Shown here piece by piece: positions 14,680 through 14,918 of a stretch of 14,918 nt of DNA (positions within the stretch are counted from its first letter, which is position 1; each line of letters opens with the position of its first letter). Origin of the DNA: Gemmatimonadota bacterium (GTDB lineage Bacteria > Gemmatimonadota > Gemmatimonadetes > Gemmatimonadales > GWC2-71-9); NCBI GenBank assembly GCA_022573095.1, contig JACZUR010000025.1:1-14918 (forward strand). Reading direction: 5' to 3'. A program made the translations under genes and the position numbers. The notes beneath the pieces are model-generated. The model did not search any database. It was not told the origin of the DNA and worked only from the letters and a program-made list of their open reading frames with translations.

Positions 14680-14918
14680 ATGATTGATATCAAGTTGCTT
14701 AGAGAGTCACCCGAATCAGTACGGGAGGCGCTCGGCCGGAGGCGCGTCGAAGTGGATGCCACGCTCGATTTGATTCTGGAGCTGGATGAGCGGCGTCGAG
14801 GCATTCTCCAGACGGTCGAAAAACTCAAGGCGAAACGGAATACCGCGTCGAGCGAGGTCGCCGCGAGAAAGAAGGACGGCAAGGATGCGTCGCAGCTTCT
14901 GGGGAAACTCAAACAAAC
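14680..14918 (+). CDS. serS: Seryl-tRNA synthetase, N-terminal part (cut by window edge)
   Basis: The frame starts at ATG 14680 and runs off the right edge after 79 full codons. It begins MIDIKLLRESPESVREALGR and continues with LDLILELDERRRGILQTVE and KLKAKRNTASEVAARKK, the typical start and long antiparallel coiled-coil arm of SerRS that grips the long variable arm of tRNA-Ser. The catalytic class II motifs lie outside. SerRS also charges tRNA-Sec, the first step of selenocysteine insertion, but it is a universal housekeeping gene, so its nearness to the selenoprotein is not evidence. Three bases separate it from the lipoprotein stop. Confidence 0.93.
   Translation, partial: MIDIKLLRESPESVREALGRRRVEVDATLDLILELDERRRGILQTVEKLKAKRNTASSEVAARKKDGKDASQLLGKLKQ

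Noticed and set aside
14680..14918. serS near the selenoprotein as a selenocysteine gene cluster
   Set aside because: serS is a universal gene and is over 13 kb away. No selA, selB, selC or selD is visible in the window.

Overview
The window looks like a piece of a Gram-negative bacterial chromosome with moderate GC. It contains an outer-membrane-type barrel protein, a lipoprotein with a lipobox, many secreted proteins, and a CIRCE-controlled groESL operon. The set of DUF1028, M28B peptidase, single-domain ManC, alternative GlmU-like protein and WalJ-type hydrolase is what I would expect of Gemmatimonadota or a close relative. That placement is inference from gene content, not a database result.

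Left part (1-3607, + strand). The 3' end of an envelope protein, apparently a beta-barrel joined to an NlpC/P60 peptidase, is followed by an AhpD-like (peroxidase-related, CMD-family) gene. This gene is interrupted by one in-frame TGA at 1177-1179. The TGA sits exactly where the second cysteine of the redox CxxC motif belongs, the reading frame continues as the same family, and a SECIS-like hairpin follows at once. I read it as one selenoprotein (937-1485), not two small ORFs. A secreted M28B metallopeptidase starts at a TTG inside its 3' end.

Chaperone region (3608-5780). A good sigma70 promoter, a CIRCE operator, groES, groEL and a strong intrinsic terminator form a complete HrcA-type heat-shock operon.

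Middle part (5810-10576). A secreted DUF1028 protein on the minus strand diverges from a + strand run: a small secreted protein, a large HEAT-like repeat protein and an HD-GYP phosphodiesterase-like protein. The last two share a homologous N-terminal domain, which suggests they work together, probably in signalling.

Right part (10573-14918). A tightly overlapping minus-strand run (ManC-like, then GlmU-like, then WalJ-like) links sugar-nucleotide supply with an MBL hydrolase of the cell-wall-associated WalJ type. A Roadblock/LC7 gene lies just upstream in the same direction. Diverging from it are a lipoprotein gene and, 3 bases later, the 5' end of serS, cut by the right edge. No stretch over 300 bases lacks a gene. 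I found no tRNA, rRNA, insertion sequence or CRISPR array.
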